Positions 1 through 7,358 are shown, counted from the first letter of the stretch. The stretch is 64,000 nt of DNA from Eisenbergiella tayi (GCF_001881565.1 NZ_MPDJ01000007.1:186001-250000); one strand, 5' to 3'. The notes: generated from the sequence alone by a model not told the origin. Numbers and translations: made by a program.

Positions 1-372
1 TGCATATCCCTCTAACAGACTTTCAAGCAAAATACCTGTGCTGTCCTCGGCTATGGCTTCGGTGGCTGATACCACTTTCACGCCGTTTTTCCGTAAGGTA
101 GCTTTATAATGTGCGCTATCGTAACGGTTCCGTGCAAAGCGGTCTAATTTCCACACAAGCACTATATCAAACAATCCCTTTGCACTGTCTTTAATCATAT
201 GTTGAAATTCGGGGCGGTTGTCGGTCTTGGCAGATAACGCCCTGTCTATGTAGGTTGATAAAATTGTGATACCGTTCTTTTCAGCGTATTCCTTGCACTC
301 CCTTAATTGTCCTTCAATACTTTCCTCCCGCTGATTATCAGAGGAATAACGGGCATAAATAACAGCTTTCAT
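1..372 (-). CDS. Large serine recombinase, N-terminal part (runs off the left edge)
   Basis: Reading the minus strand from an ATG at 372 gives an uninterrupted 124-codon frame to the window edge. It begins MKAVIYARYSSDNQREESIE, with the resolvase-type catalytic serine at about residue 10, and continues to the VWKLDRFARNR motif near residue 80. These are hallmarks of the catalytic resolvase domain of large serine recombinases (TndX/TnpX/phiC31 type). Such enzymes integrate and excise mobile elements without a tRNA-type long homology. The recombinase and zinc-ribbon domains would lie left of the window. It is probably the integrase of the element that carries the Rep and FtsK genes to its right. 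Only the start is visible, so intactness cannot be judged. Confidence 0.85.
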   Translation of the reverse strand, partial: MKAVIYARYSSDNQREESIEGQLRECKEYAEKNGITILSTYIDRALSAKTDNRPEFQHMIKDSAKGLFDIVLVWKLDRFARNRYDSAHYKATLRKNGVKVVSATEAIAEDSTGILLESLLEGYA

Positions 373-550
373 TCTCTGCACTTCCTTTCGTATTTTTATC
401 GGTGGCTCACCTCGCCGCCACACTGGGGCTTTCCCTTGATAACCGCTAATTCCAAAATTCCCGTCAGTCAAGGTCTGATTGAAAATCAGTTCATTTTAAC
501 CTTGGCTGACGGGGATTTTGGAATATACTCCACAAGGGGAAATCCCCCTC

Positions 551-919
551 TTACTTGCTCTGTTCTTCTAACATTTTCGCAAGCATATCCCTCAATTTTT
601 CACTGACAGGTGAAGCGGGGTCAAAACACATATCCACAAACTGCCGAAGTTCCTTATTATCCTGCGTGATGGCTTCAATTACTTTTGGTTTATGCTCGTA
701 TAATCTGCCCTCTGGCTGCTCTGTCCTTGCAAAAATGTAATCCATAGAAACATCAAAAAAGTCTGCATACCAAAGTAATATCTTTAGCGGCGGTGTGGTC
801 TGTCCGTTTTCATATCGGTTCACACTGGCTTGTGTTGCCCCCATCAATGCAGCTATTTTGGCTTGGGACAGGCTGACGCTTTCTCGCAAGTTCTTTAATC
901 TCTGTGCTACCTCTTGCAT
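551..919 (-). CDS. XRE-family transcriptional regulator
   Basis: This 122-residue protein has an N-terminal Cro/C1-type helix-turn-helix at about residues 6-60, with the pattern LSQAKIAALMGATQASVNRY, and an acidic helical C-terminus. The ATG at 919 is chosen over an upstream in-frame start at 964 because an AAAGGAG ribosome binding site lies directly ahead of it. Upstream is a good sigma-A promoter (947-975). The gene lies just inside the putative element next to the recombinase and may act as its repressor. That role is inferred from position only. Confidence 0.8.
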   Translation of the reverse strand: MQEVAQRLKNLRESVSLSQAKIAALMGATQASVNRYENGQTTPPLKILLWYADFFDVSMDYIFARTEQPEGRLYEHKPKVIEAITQDNKELRQFVDMCFDPASPVSEKLRDMLAKMLEEQSK

Positions 920-946
920 ATTCAACGCTCCTTTCGTATATTTAAT

Positions 947-975
947 ATAATACATATTACGCATTGTTCTGTCAA
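947..975 (-). promoter_or_regulatory. Sigma-A promoter of the 919 XRE gene
   Basis: On the minus strand a -35 TTGACA (970-975) and a -10 TATTAT (947-952) are separated by 17 bp, 28 bp upstream of the XRE start. An AT-rich imperfect palindrome bounded by CGTA/TACG overlaps the -10, which suggests autorepression. Confidence 0.55.
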
Positions 976-990
976 CTCGTTTTAAACATA

Positions 991-1034
991 AAAAATAAAT
1001 CAGCCAAAACGATTGCTTTAGCTGATTTATTTTT
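991..1034 (-). terminator. Intrinsic terminator after the secreted-protein pair
   Basis: The arms AAAAATAAATCAGC (991-1004) and GCTGATTTATTTTT (1021-1034) are perfect inverted repeats of 14 bp around a 16-nt loop, with T-runs on either side. It lies downstream of the minus-strand gene ending at 1087 and can work in both directions. Confidence 0.75.
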
Positions 1035-1086
1035 ATCTACTTAGTTTAGAATACTGATTTTATTCTACATACAATTAATGGTTATC

Positions 1087-2139
1087 CTAATTACTCACTT
1101 TATAAACCCCACAATTATTAACATAAACAAAGCCGTTATGATATCCGAAATCACGCCCTGGTCTGCTTTCTACTGCCTTATCTGTAATTCTTATTGGCGT
1201 ATCTTCATCATATAATGAAGATTTATAAATGTAACCATCATCAGCATAATAAAGATAGTCGTTTCCTACAATCCAATAACTGTAATTGTTACCCATAAGT
1301 TCTTTCTCTTGGCGATAATCTGAACCATCTGGCATACTACTATAATGTTTACCGAAAAATTCCCAGTTGATAACCAAACCATGAGTATAACTTACAGTGT
1401 AGTGAACACGTCCATCATCAGAAAATCCCACAAGTTGTATGCTTTCGCCACTTCCTACCGTTTTATAAAAGGTTTTTGTCGCGCCAGTATGAATATTATA
1501 GCAAAAATATTCGCCATTACCACCGAAGTATAGCCATTCACCACGAGCAACAAAGTAAGTTAAAAAATTCTTATTCTCGACTGTTTTAACATCACTTCCA
1601 TCTAATTTCATCGATATTAAATCGTTTTGAAATGTGATATGATTAGCCCATATTAAGTAAAGCCTGTCATCAATTACCAACATCTGTCGGATATTATAGA
1701 TATAATCATTTCTATTCGGGTCTCTTTTAAAAATACAATCGGCAAATGTTCCATCCGTTTTTAAACGATAAATATTATCACATTCATCTTTGAAATACAA
1801 ATATCCATCCATTAAATTAAAGGAATTAGATAATGAAACGGGTTGATTTCCTATTTTAACATCAGATGTATAAATAAATGTTTGAGTTTGTCCATCTATT
1901 GACTGTTTTACAATTTTGTCTGGTAGAAACTGTCCAGTTGCCTCACTGTATCCCCCATGACTTATATAATAAAAATACTCCCCATCTGTCACAAATGCAC
2001 TTCTGCCTGCCACATCATAATTATTGGGGTCTCTCCCGTATTTTGGAGTATATTGGCTGTCTTCTGCCGCCAAAGCTGGAATTGACAATCCAAAGCACAT
2101 CATTAGAACTAGCGCAAAACAAAGCATTTTTCTTTTCAT
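1087..2139 (-). CDS. Secreted DUF5050-like protein
   Basis: This is a 350-residue protein with a clear Sec signal peptide at residues 1-24 (MKRKMLCFALVLMMCFGLS, then PALAA). The mature part has repeated short strands of the type DGYLYFKDECDNIYRLKTDG, WLYFGGNGEYFCYNI and NDYLYYADDGYIYKSS. These resemble the propeller-like repeats of DUF5050 proteins. No catalytic motif is visible. The ATG at 2139 is preferred to an earlier in-frame start because AGGAG lies ahead of it. It follows the 2157-2852 gene by 17 bp, so the two are probably one transcript: an exported pair carried as cargo by the element. Function is unknown. Confidence 0.7.
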   Translation of the reverse strand: MKRKMLCFALVLMMCFGLSIPALAAEDSQYTPKYGRDPNNYDVAGRSAFVTDGEYFYYISHGGYSEATGQFLPDKIVKQSIDGQTQTFIYTSDVKIGNQPVSLSNSFNLMDGYLYFKDECDNIYRLKTDGTFADCIFKRDPNRNDYIYNIRQMLVIDDRLYLIWANHITFQNDLISMKLDGSDVKTVENKNFLTYFVARGEWLYFGGNGEYFCYNIHTGATKTFYKTVGSGESIQLVGFSDDGRVHYTVSYTHGLVINWEFFGKHYSSMPDGSDYRQEKELMGNNYSYWIVGNDYLYYADDGYIYKSSLYDEDTPIRITDKAVESRPGRDFGYHNGFVYVNNCGVYKVSN

Positions 2140-2156
2140 TTTATTTTCTCCTGTTT

Positions 2157-2852
2157 TTACTGAACCCATACCCCATTAACATCTACCTGATAGCCGTCAG
2201 GTGTTGTTGTGTCAGCAAGCATATAACCAGCTTCATTGAAATAATAATATTTACCATCAATTTGTTGCCATGTTGATTTTGGATAAGAACCATCGGCGTT
2301 CTGATACCACCAACCTGTGCTGTCCTGTTTCCAACCGGATTCTGTTTCTGCTTTTGTCTCTGCTGATATTACAGGATATGAACCATCATCAAGCAAATAA
2401 ACAAACCTTTGCCATGAGCCGTCTGCATCTTCAAACATTGCCATGAATACATTATCGTTTATGTCATAACCGCTAAAAGCTGGATACTGATTATCAAATT
2501 TTAAATTTTCGCCAAAAACTTCTTCTGCAAAATTCGCATTTGTAAAGCTGTCAACTCCAGTAATAAATTGTTTAGGGCAAACACGAACATAAAAATAAAT
2601 CGTGTCAGGATTAGCGGTTGACCCTTCACTGGATACCCATATCTTAGCGTCAGCGGGCAGTAAAGAGATATGTGCTCCATTAAAATCGGTTTTAGGAAGT
2701 TCAGTGATTTCTCCGGCGGTAGTCATTATTTTAATATTGCTCCCATCATCTCCATATACATTTCCTGCCCATGATGTACCTGCTACTCCTAGTGCCATTG
2801 CCATAGATAACATAACGGTTAAAAATCTCCTGCTAGTATTCCTTTTTTTCAT
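2157..2852 (-). CDS. Secreted protein with C-terminal cell-wall-binding repeats
   Basis: This 231-residue protein has a signal peptide (residues 1-30, ending SWAG) and a middle domain I do not recognise. The C-terminus has choline-binding-type repeats at about residues 170-231: GWKQDSTGWWYQNADGSYP, then WQQIDGKYYYFNEAGYM. Such aromatic GW/YYF repeats bind wall polysaccharide or teichoic-acid choline. This suggests that the protein, and perhaps its operon partner downstream, is held at the cell surface. The start at 2852 has a good AGGGGA ribosome binding site; an in-frame ATG at 2870 is possible. No enzyme motif is visible. Confidence 0.7.
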   Translation of the reverse strand: MKKRNTSRRFLTVMLSMAMALGVAGTSWAGNVYGDDGSNIKIMTTAGEITELPKTDFNGAHISLLPADAKIWVSSEGSTANPDTIYFYVRVCPKQFITGVDSFTNANFAEEVFGENLKFDNQYPAFSGYDINDNVFMAMFEDADGSWQRFVYLLDDGSYPVISAETKAETESGWKQDSTGWWYQNADGSYPKSTWQQIDGKYYYFNEAGYMLADTTTPDGYQVDVNGVWVQ

Positions 2853-3002
2853 TCTTTTATCCCCTTTCATTTTCCTTAATTCTATACTATTGCAAATTCA
2901 TCTTATCATCATTCAAACATAAATTCAAGCATATTTTGTGAGTTAATGCCTAACATACTTTTATATTGTTTCACAGTACAATTTTGTTAGGTGGTGGCTC
3001 AT

Positions 3003-3260
3003 ATGACAAAAAAAGTAGAACAGCTAGAATTTGATGAAAATATATATAATACAATACGGCGTAATATCAAGAAATATCGAAAGGAAAAGGGGCTGACTTC
3101 TGCCCAGCTTGCTGAAATGGTTGACTTATCCCATGATTTTATACGGCAGATTGAAAGCGAAAAGGTGGGATATAATTTTTCGGTTGAAACCTTTTATAAA
3201 ATCTCGGTTGTGTTGGGGGTTAGCTTGGATAGGCTGATTGAAAAGACGAAAGATGAATAA
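3003..3260 (+). CDS. Small XRE-family regulator
   Basis: This 85-residue protein is almost entirely a Cro/C1 helix-turn-helix. The DNA-binding part is at about residues 15-70 (LTSAQLAEMVDLSHDFIRQI). The ATG at 3003 sits eight bases after AGGTGG; an in-frame GTG at 2991 is the alternative. It is transcribed convergently with the next repressor, and the two share a bidirectional terminator. It is likely a regulator of the mobile element. Confidence 0.7.
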   Translation: MTKKVEQLEFDENIYNTIRRNIKKYRKEKGLTSAQLAEMVDLSHDFIRQIESEKVGYNFSVETFYKISVVLGVSLDRLIEKTKDE

Positions 3261-3264
3261 AAAA

Positions 3265-3319
3265 GCACAAAAGTAGTCCTTACAGTACAATCAACATACC
3301 GCAAGGACTATTTTTGTGC
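3265..3319. terminator. Bidirectional terminator between two repressor genes
   Basis: The arms GCACAAAAGTAGTCCTT (3265-3281) and AAGGACTATTTTTGTGC (3303-3319) pair almost fully. The A-rich and T-rich flanks make it usable for the plus-strand gene ending at 3260 and the minus-strand gene ending at 3329. Confidence 0.7.
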
Positions 3320-3328
3320 CATATCATT

Positions 3329-3934
3329 TTATATCTTTCCAAAATTCAATTCATCTAATGCAGCTTTTGCAGCATAGTCACCCATTTGACGGCGTGCTTC
3401 AACATACGCAATATCTGAGTCCAAATTCTCACCATTTTCTATTAAAACAAATTCAATAACTTCGTCCAATTCATTTTCCCCTAATGCTTTTTGGTATTTA
3501 ACCTTAACACTTTCAAGCCACGCTTTGTAGGCAGCTTCGGGCAAGTCCTTTTCTTTGCTAATTTTTTCAACTTCGTTTATTTCCAAAAAGTAATCCCGCA
3601 CTACGCCTGAAAGCTGCATGGTTAAAAAAGTGGTTTCATAAGATACGGTTCTACCCTCAATTAATAAAGAACGCTGCCCTAAGCTAAAAAAAGAACGAAA
3701 ATCATCTAAAACACTTGTGCTATCATCACTAGTCCGCATATAAAACCAATCTAAAGACAGTGGGTATTTTTCTGCTATTTCAAGTGCAAGTTCAATCTTT
3801 AGAGGATTTTTTCCGTTTTCAATGTTACTAATGGCGGTTTTGCTAATCCCAAACTTACTGGCAAATTCCTCTTGTGTAAGACCGAGCTTATCTCTTAGTT
3901 CTTTCAATCTGCATTTTTGTGGTTCTTTACTCAT
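3329..3934 (-). CDS. XRE-family repressor with C-terminal regulatory domain
   Basis: This 201-residue protein has a helix-turn-helix at about residues 6-62 (LTQEEFASKFGISKTAISNI) and a helical C-terminal domain of unknown type. The ATG at 3934 follows AGGAGG; an earlier start at 3970 is less likely. It is read away from the Rep-FtsK genes. Its promoter carries palindromes that could serve as its own operator. The genes from 4164 onward are divergent, so this is the best candidate for the repressor of the element's replication genes. No metalloprotease partner of the ImmA type is adjacent. Confidence 0.75.
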   Translation of the reverse strand: MSKEPQKCRLKELRDKLGLTQEEFASKFGISKTAISNIENGKNPLKIELALEIAEKYPLSLDWFYMRTSDDSTSVLDDFRSFFSLGQRSLLIEGRTVSYETTFLTMQLSGVVRDYFLEINEVEKISKEKDLPEAAYKAWLESVKVKYQKALGENELDEVIEFVLIENGENLDSDIAYVEARRQMGDYAAKAALDELNFGKI

Positions 3935-3960
3935 TATATTTTTCCTCCTGTTCTTTTTAC

Positions 3961-4019
3961 AGAATATCACTTTAGTTTGTTATTGTCAATTTAAATTGAA
4001 GTATTCAAACAACTTGAAT
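3961..4019 (-). promoter_or_regulatory. Promoter and palindromic operators of the 3934 repressor
   Basis: On the minus strand TTGACA (3984-3989) and TATTCT (3961-3966) are spaced by 17 bp. A perfect 12-bp palindrome CAATTTAAATTG (3987-3998) overlaps the -35. A second inverted repeat, ATTCAA/TTGAAT (4003-4008 and 4014-4019), lies just upstream. The layout fits autoregulation and control of the divergent genes. Confidence 0.55.
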
Positions 4020-4163
4020 TAATTTTATTTGAAGTTATGTTAAAGCAACTTGGCAGTGACTTCATACATTGTATACGATAAAATTACAGTAACAAGAGAC
4101 TCTTGCAAAAAATAATCTTGCTACCGCCTTAGCTAAGTGGAGCAAGGTAAAGGAGGTAAACAA

Positions 4164-4388
4164 ATGAAAAAAACAGCAATCCATATTATTGCAGACCCGC
4201 AAGGGGGCAAAGACCGTTATCTTATTATCTGTATGGACGAACAAGCCTATGCCGATTTTCTTGCAGGCAAGGATAATTACCCTGTTAAGGCGTTTAATGT
4301 CCACCCTACGGAAAAAAACGGAATTGCAAGTATGCTTATCGAATTATATGATGGCGTACCTACAGTTGTAACCGCAACAGAGGAGTAA
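4164..4388 (+). CDS. Small protein of the replication/mobilisation region, function unknown
   Basis: This protein has 74 residues, begins MKKTAIHIIADPQGGKDRYL, and is preceded by a strong AAAGGAGG site. It is acidic and probably a compact alpha/beta fold, with no signal peptide and no recognisable motif. It is the first gene of the rightward group that leads to Rep and FtsK, so a role in maintenance or transfer of the element is likely but unproven. Confidence 0.6.
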   Translation: MKKTAIHIIADPQGGKDRYLIICMDEQAYADFLAGKDNYPVKAFNVHPTEKNGIASMLIELYDGVPTVVTATEE

Positions 4389-4434
4389 TTATTGTTGATA
4401 CTGAATAGCGCAGCAAAGAAAGGAAAATAGCATT

Positions 4435-4686
4435 ATGAGAAAGAGATATTTAGTCACTGGAACCTGGTATGATAAACAGAGTGGAAAACCTGTTTCGGGA
4501 ATTGCAGAAATCAGCAGCGGTGTAAATAAGGCTGGGCAGGCTTATGAAATTCTGAATACAGACAGCCGCGAAACCCCTATTGAGGGTGCATATCATGTGG
4601 GTACTATTCTGACGGCTACTGTTAGCTTGTCGCAGGAAACCCCTGCAAAAGCATCGCTCAATCTGAAAAGTAACAGCCAATCATAA
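4435..4686 (+). CDS. Small protein upstream of the replication origin, function unknown
   Basis: This protein has 83 residues with a beta-rich pattern (RYLVTGTWYDKQSGKPVSGI) and no recognisable catalytic motif. It follows the previous gene by 46 bp and has an AAAGGAAAAT site ahead of the ATG at 4435. It ends 42 bp before the first of two stem-loops preceding rep. A single-strand DNA-binding or accessory role is conceivable but is only inference from position. Confidence 0.55.
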   Translation: MRKRYLVTGTWYDKQSGKPVSGIAEISSGVNKAGQAYEILNTDSRETPIEGAYHVGTILTATVSLSQETPAKASLNLKSNSQS

Positions 4687-4728
4687 ATTGAGCACTATCA
4701 GAAAGGACTAGTCTACGAAACACAGAAG

Positions 4729-4774
4729 CCGCCGCAGGGCGGGTTTTCCCTTAGGAAAACTTGTCCTGCGGCGG
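4729..4774 (+). repeat. GC-rich nested hairpin next to the replication origin
   Basis: The outer stem CCGCCGCAGG/CCTGCGGCGG (4729-4738 and 4765-4774) encloses an inner stem GTTTTCC/GGAAAAC (4743-4749 and 4754-4760). The tip carries CCTTAGG (4749-4755), which recurs in the arms of the adjacent origin stem. There is no T-run after it, so a terminator role is unlikely. A Rep-binding or lagging-strand initiation role is possible. Confidence 0.6.
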
Positions 4775-4777
4775 AAC

Positions 4778-4806
4778 TGCCTAAGGTCTAGTATTACCCT
4801 TAGGCA
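4778..4806 (+). other. CRESS-type rolling-circle origin: stem-loop with nonamer TAGTATTAC
   Basis: A perfect 9-bp stem TGCCTAAGG/CCTTAGGCA (4778-4786 and 4798-4806) closes an 11-nt loop TC-TAGTATTAC (4787-4797). TAGTATTAC matches the circovirus nonanucleotide exactly and differs from the geminivirus one at one base. In those viruses Rep nicks between bases 7 and 8, here 4795/4796. The structure lies 54 bp upstream of the Rep start and on the same strand, as in circoviruses. The short repeat CCTTAGG occurs at 4749 and 4798 and inverted at 4780, a possible iteron set. The match of nonamer, stem and adjacent CRESS-like Rep makes an origin very likely. Confidence 0.85.
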
Positions 4807-4810
4807 CCTC

Positions 4811-4830
4811 TGTATTTTGTAGCAAATACA
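4811..4830 (+). promoter_or_regulatory. Inverted repeat between origin and rep
   Basis: TGTATTT (4811-4817) and AAATACA (4824-4830) form a short dyad with a 6-nt spacer, four bases after the origin stem and 29 bases before the rep start. It could be an operator for rep or part of the Rep recognition region. Confidence 0.35.
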
Positions 4831-4859
4831 AACATATGTTCTGTAAAGGCGGTGAAAGA

Positions 4860-5819
4860 TTGAAAGATACACAGTCACGCAAGTGGCAAATTACTTTAAA
4901 TTTTCGCAATAAAAAGCAGATAGACCATGCAACAATCAAAATAGAACTATCAGCGATTAAGCCTATTCAATATTATTGCATGGCTGACGAAATCGGATTA
5001 AAAGAACAAACCCCACATATCCATATTTTTATCGCCTGTTCTTCCCCCGTTCGATTTTCAACGATAAAACGGCATTTTCCAGATGGACATATTGAGCAGG
5101 CTCGTGGAAGCTGTGAGGAAAATAAGGCTTATGTGGAGAAATCCGGTAAATGGAAAAATGATTCAAAAAGTGATACTTCAATTAAAGGTACTTTTGAGGA
5201 ATGGGGTGAAATGCCTATTGAGCGGCAAGGCGCACGCTCCGACCTTGATTTTCTTTATCAACTCGTAAAAGACGGAAAAAGCAATTATGAGATTTTAGAG
5301 GAAAACCCCGAATATCTTTTGCGTCTGACAGATATTGAACGTGTACGCCAAACAGTAAAAGCAGAGGAATTTCGCACTATTTTTCGGGAGATGGAAGTCA
5401 CTTATATATGGGGAAGGACAGGAACAGGAAAAACACGCTATGTAATGGAGCAACAGGGCTATGCAGCCGTTTACAGAGTGACAGAGTATGAACACCCCTT
5501 TGACGGCTATGCAGGGCAGGAAACGCTTGTGCTTGACGAATACCGCTCACAGCTAAAAATCAGCGAACTTTTAAATCTGCTTGATGGATACCCCTTAGAA
5601 CTTCGGTGTCGATATGCCAACAAAACAGCCTGTTTCACAAAGGTATACATAATTAGTAATCTTTCTCTACAAGCCCAATACCCAATTATTCAGTGTGAGC
5701 AGCCCGAAACATGGCAAGCACTATTAAGGCGAATACATCACATTATCGAGTACCGACCGAAAGAAGAAATTTACGAACAATTTACATTATTTGACGGAAA
5801 GGAAATTTTTAATGAATGA
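4860..5819 (+). CDS. rep: CRESS-virus-like replication initiator (HUH endonuclease + SF3 helicase)
   Basis: This is a 319-residue Rep. HUH domain: motif I WQITLN (residues 9-14), motif II PHIHIF with the metal-binding histidines 53 and 55, motif III YVEK with nucleophile Y91 and K94. Helicase domain: Walker A GRTGTGKT (185-192), Walker B LVLDEY (223-228), motif C IISN (264-267). This order and size match Reps of eukaryotic CRESS-DNA viruses and of bacterial plasmids and integrated elements related to them. It should nick the TAGTATTAC loop upstream and unwind the DNA. A TTG at 4860 is chosen as start because AAAGGCGGTG lies 5 bases ahead; the in-frame ATG at 4836 has no site. The stop overlaps the FtsK gene by 8 bp. 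Confidence 0.9.
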   Translation: MKDTQSRKWQITLNFRNKKQIDHATIKIELSAIKPIQYYCMADEIGLKEQTPHIHIFIACSSPVRFSTIKRHFPDGHIEQARGSCEENKAYVEKSGKWKNDSKSDTSIKGTFEEWGEMPIERQGARSDLDFLYQLVKDGKSNYEILEENPEYLLRLTDIERVRQTVKAEEFRTIFREMEVTYIWGRTGTGKTRYVMEQQGYAAVYRVTEYEHPFDGYAGQETLVLDEYRSQLKISELLNLLDGYPLELRCRYANKTACFTKVYIISNLSLQAQYPIIQCEQPETWQALLRRIHHIIEYRPKEEIYEQFTLFDGKEIFNE

Positions 5820-7206
5820 CGATAATCAAACTGATAAAATCAGGCGTAAACGGAACAGGTCAAGAAAAACCGCTTACTTACGCTTTACAACAGGACTTAG
5901 ACAACTCACCACTATCCATAGATGGAAAAATGTCTTTCTAGCCGCTTACCTGCTTCTTGCAATAGTGGCATGGCTCAACCGTGGTAAGCTGTTGTTTGGT
6001 CTTGACAATAAGTTTATGCTGTTCCCTATATTTACAATGGCGGTTAATTGCCTTGTTGCCCTGCTTTTGCCGCTCGGCTTGCTTTGCCTTATATCCGCAC
6101 TGGGAACGCCACGAAAAGCACAGAAAATACAAGACAGGCTAATTGGCGCGGGATTTACAAATCATGCTCAAGAGCCGCCTTTGCTTCTTGTAAGGTATCA
6201 TCTTAGTTTAAACCCTAAAATTACAATATGGGAATTTGACGAGAACGAAACACCCCTATCTATTTGGGAAGATAAGAAAGATAAGTTGCAAGGGGCTTTG
6301 ATTGACAGAATTATCAAAATAACGCAAAGTAAAAACGGGCGGCGCATTATCATACATACAGTTGCCCCACGTCTGACGATACCGTCAGTAATGCATTGGC
6401 AGGACAAATATTTAAGCAAAGAAAGTTTTATACTGATTTTGGGCGAAAGTCTGACAGGACAGGAAACGGTCAATCTTGCAAAGATACCGCATATCTTACT
6501 TGGAGGAGCCAGTGGATCGGGAAAGAGCGTTTTACTGAAACTACTCTTAATGGAGTGTTTAAAAAAGGATGCAGAAGTCTATATTGCAGATTTTAAAGGC
6601 GGCGTGGATTTTTCTTCCATATGGCACGAAAAATGTCACTTGTGTTTTGATGAAAATGAACTGCTTGAACTGTTGACAGGTTTGACAGACGAATTACAAC
6701 GCCGTAAAACCGTTTTTCGTAAAACAGAGTGCGCCAATATTGACGAGTATAACGCTGCTACAAATAGCAAACTAAAACGTATGGTTTTCGCTTGTGATGA
6801 AATTGCGGAAGTCCTCGACAAAACAGGGCTTTCAAAAGAGAAAAAAGAACTTATTTCCCAGATTGAAAGTCAGCTTTCCATAATCGCCCGACAGGGTAGG
6901 GCTTTCGGTATTCATCTCATTCTTGCCACACAACGCCCCTCTGCGGACATTATCAGCGGGCAAATACGTTCTAACATGGATTGCCGCATTTGTGGACGTG
7001 CCGACAGCATACTTTCACAAATTATTCTTGACAGCACAGAAGCCGCCGACCAGATACCAAAAGACGCACAAGGACGCTTTATCACTAATACCGGGGTGGT
7101 ATTCCAAAGCTATTTATTTGACGATAACGAGGTGTTCTTCAATAACGGACAGACAGGGGGTGTTCCCAATAGCGAAAGCAAAGACGCAGGGAACAGCAAT
7201 CCCTAA
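5812..7206 (+). CDS. FtsK/SpoIIIE-family DNA translocase (TcpA/ConQ-like coupling protein)
   Basis: This 464-residue protein has two membrane helices near the N-terminus (about 41-57 and 70-97). An FtsK-type ATPase follows, with Walker A GGASGSGKS at about 231-239 and Walker B-like MVFACDE at about 323-329, then the conserved ATQRPSADIISGQIRSN segment. Proteins of this type couple a relaxase-bound DNA strand to a conjugation channel (Orf21 of Tn916, ConQ of ICEBs1). The ATG at 5812 follows GGAAAGGAAA and overlaps the rep stop (ATGAATGA), so the two are translationally coupled. Its pairing with a CRESS-like Rep suggests that Rep also serves as the relaxase. No other transfer genes are in the window. 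Confidence 0.85.
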   Translation: MNDDNQTDKIRRKRNRSRKTAYLRFTTGLRQLTTIHRWKNVFLAAYLLLAIVAWLNRGKLLFGLDNKFMLFPIFTMAVNCLVALLLPLGLLCLISALGTPRKAQKIQDRLIGAGFTNHAQEPPLLLVRYHLSLNPKITIWEFDENETPLSIWEDKKDKLQGALIDRIIKITQSKNGRRIIIHTVAPRLTIPSVMHWQDKYLSKESFILILGESLTGQETVNLAKIPHILLGGASGSGKSVLLKLLLMECLKKDAEVYIADFKGGVDFSSIWHEKCHLCFDENELLELLTGLTDELQRRKTVFRKTECANIDEYNAATNSKLKRMVFACDEIAEVLDKTGLSKEKKELISQIESQLSIIARQGRAFGIHLILATQRPSADIISGQIRSNMDCRICGRADSILSQIILDSTEAADQIPKDAQGRFITNTGVVFQSYLFDDNEVFFNNGQTGGVPNSESKDAGNSNP

Positions 7207-7336
7207 ACATGAATTAGAAGCCCTTGCTGCAACGCTTTACCCTGCCATACGGGAATTTTACGAGAGTGAACAGGGGCAAGCAGAATTTAAAGCGTGGCAG
7301 GAGCAGCAACAGCAAACGGCAGAAAAGCAAATATAA
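7160..7336 (+). CDS. Small protein trailing the FtsK gene
   Basis: This 58-residue protein starts at a probable GTG (7160) inside the end of the FtsK gene. It has the helical pattern IPKHELEALAATLYPAIREF, then a Gln/Glu-rich tail. Small helical proteins with this kind of sequence are familiar to me next to mobilisation genes in gut Firmicutes, but no function is known to me. The ribosome binding site (AGGGG) is too close to the GTG for confidence, so the exact start is uncertain. Confidence 0.5.
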   Translation: MFPIAKAKTQGTAIPKHELEALAATLYPAIREFYESEQGQAEFKAWQEQQQQTAEKQI

Positions 7337-7358
7337 CAATATTTGTAGTATAACAAAT

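Noticed and set aside
4729..4806. Simple transcription terminators ahead of rep
   Set aside because: Neither stem is followed by a T-run, and the second loop holds the exact TAGTATTAC nonamer; an origin explains it better.
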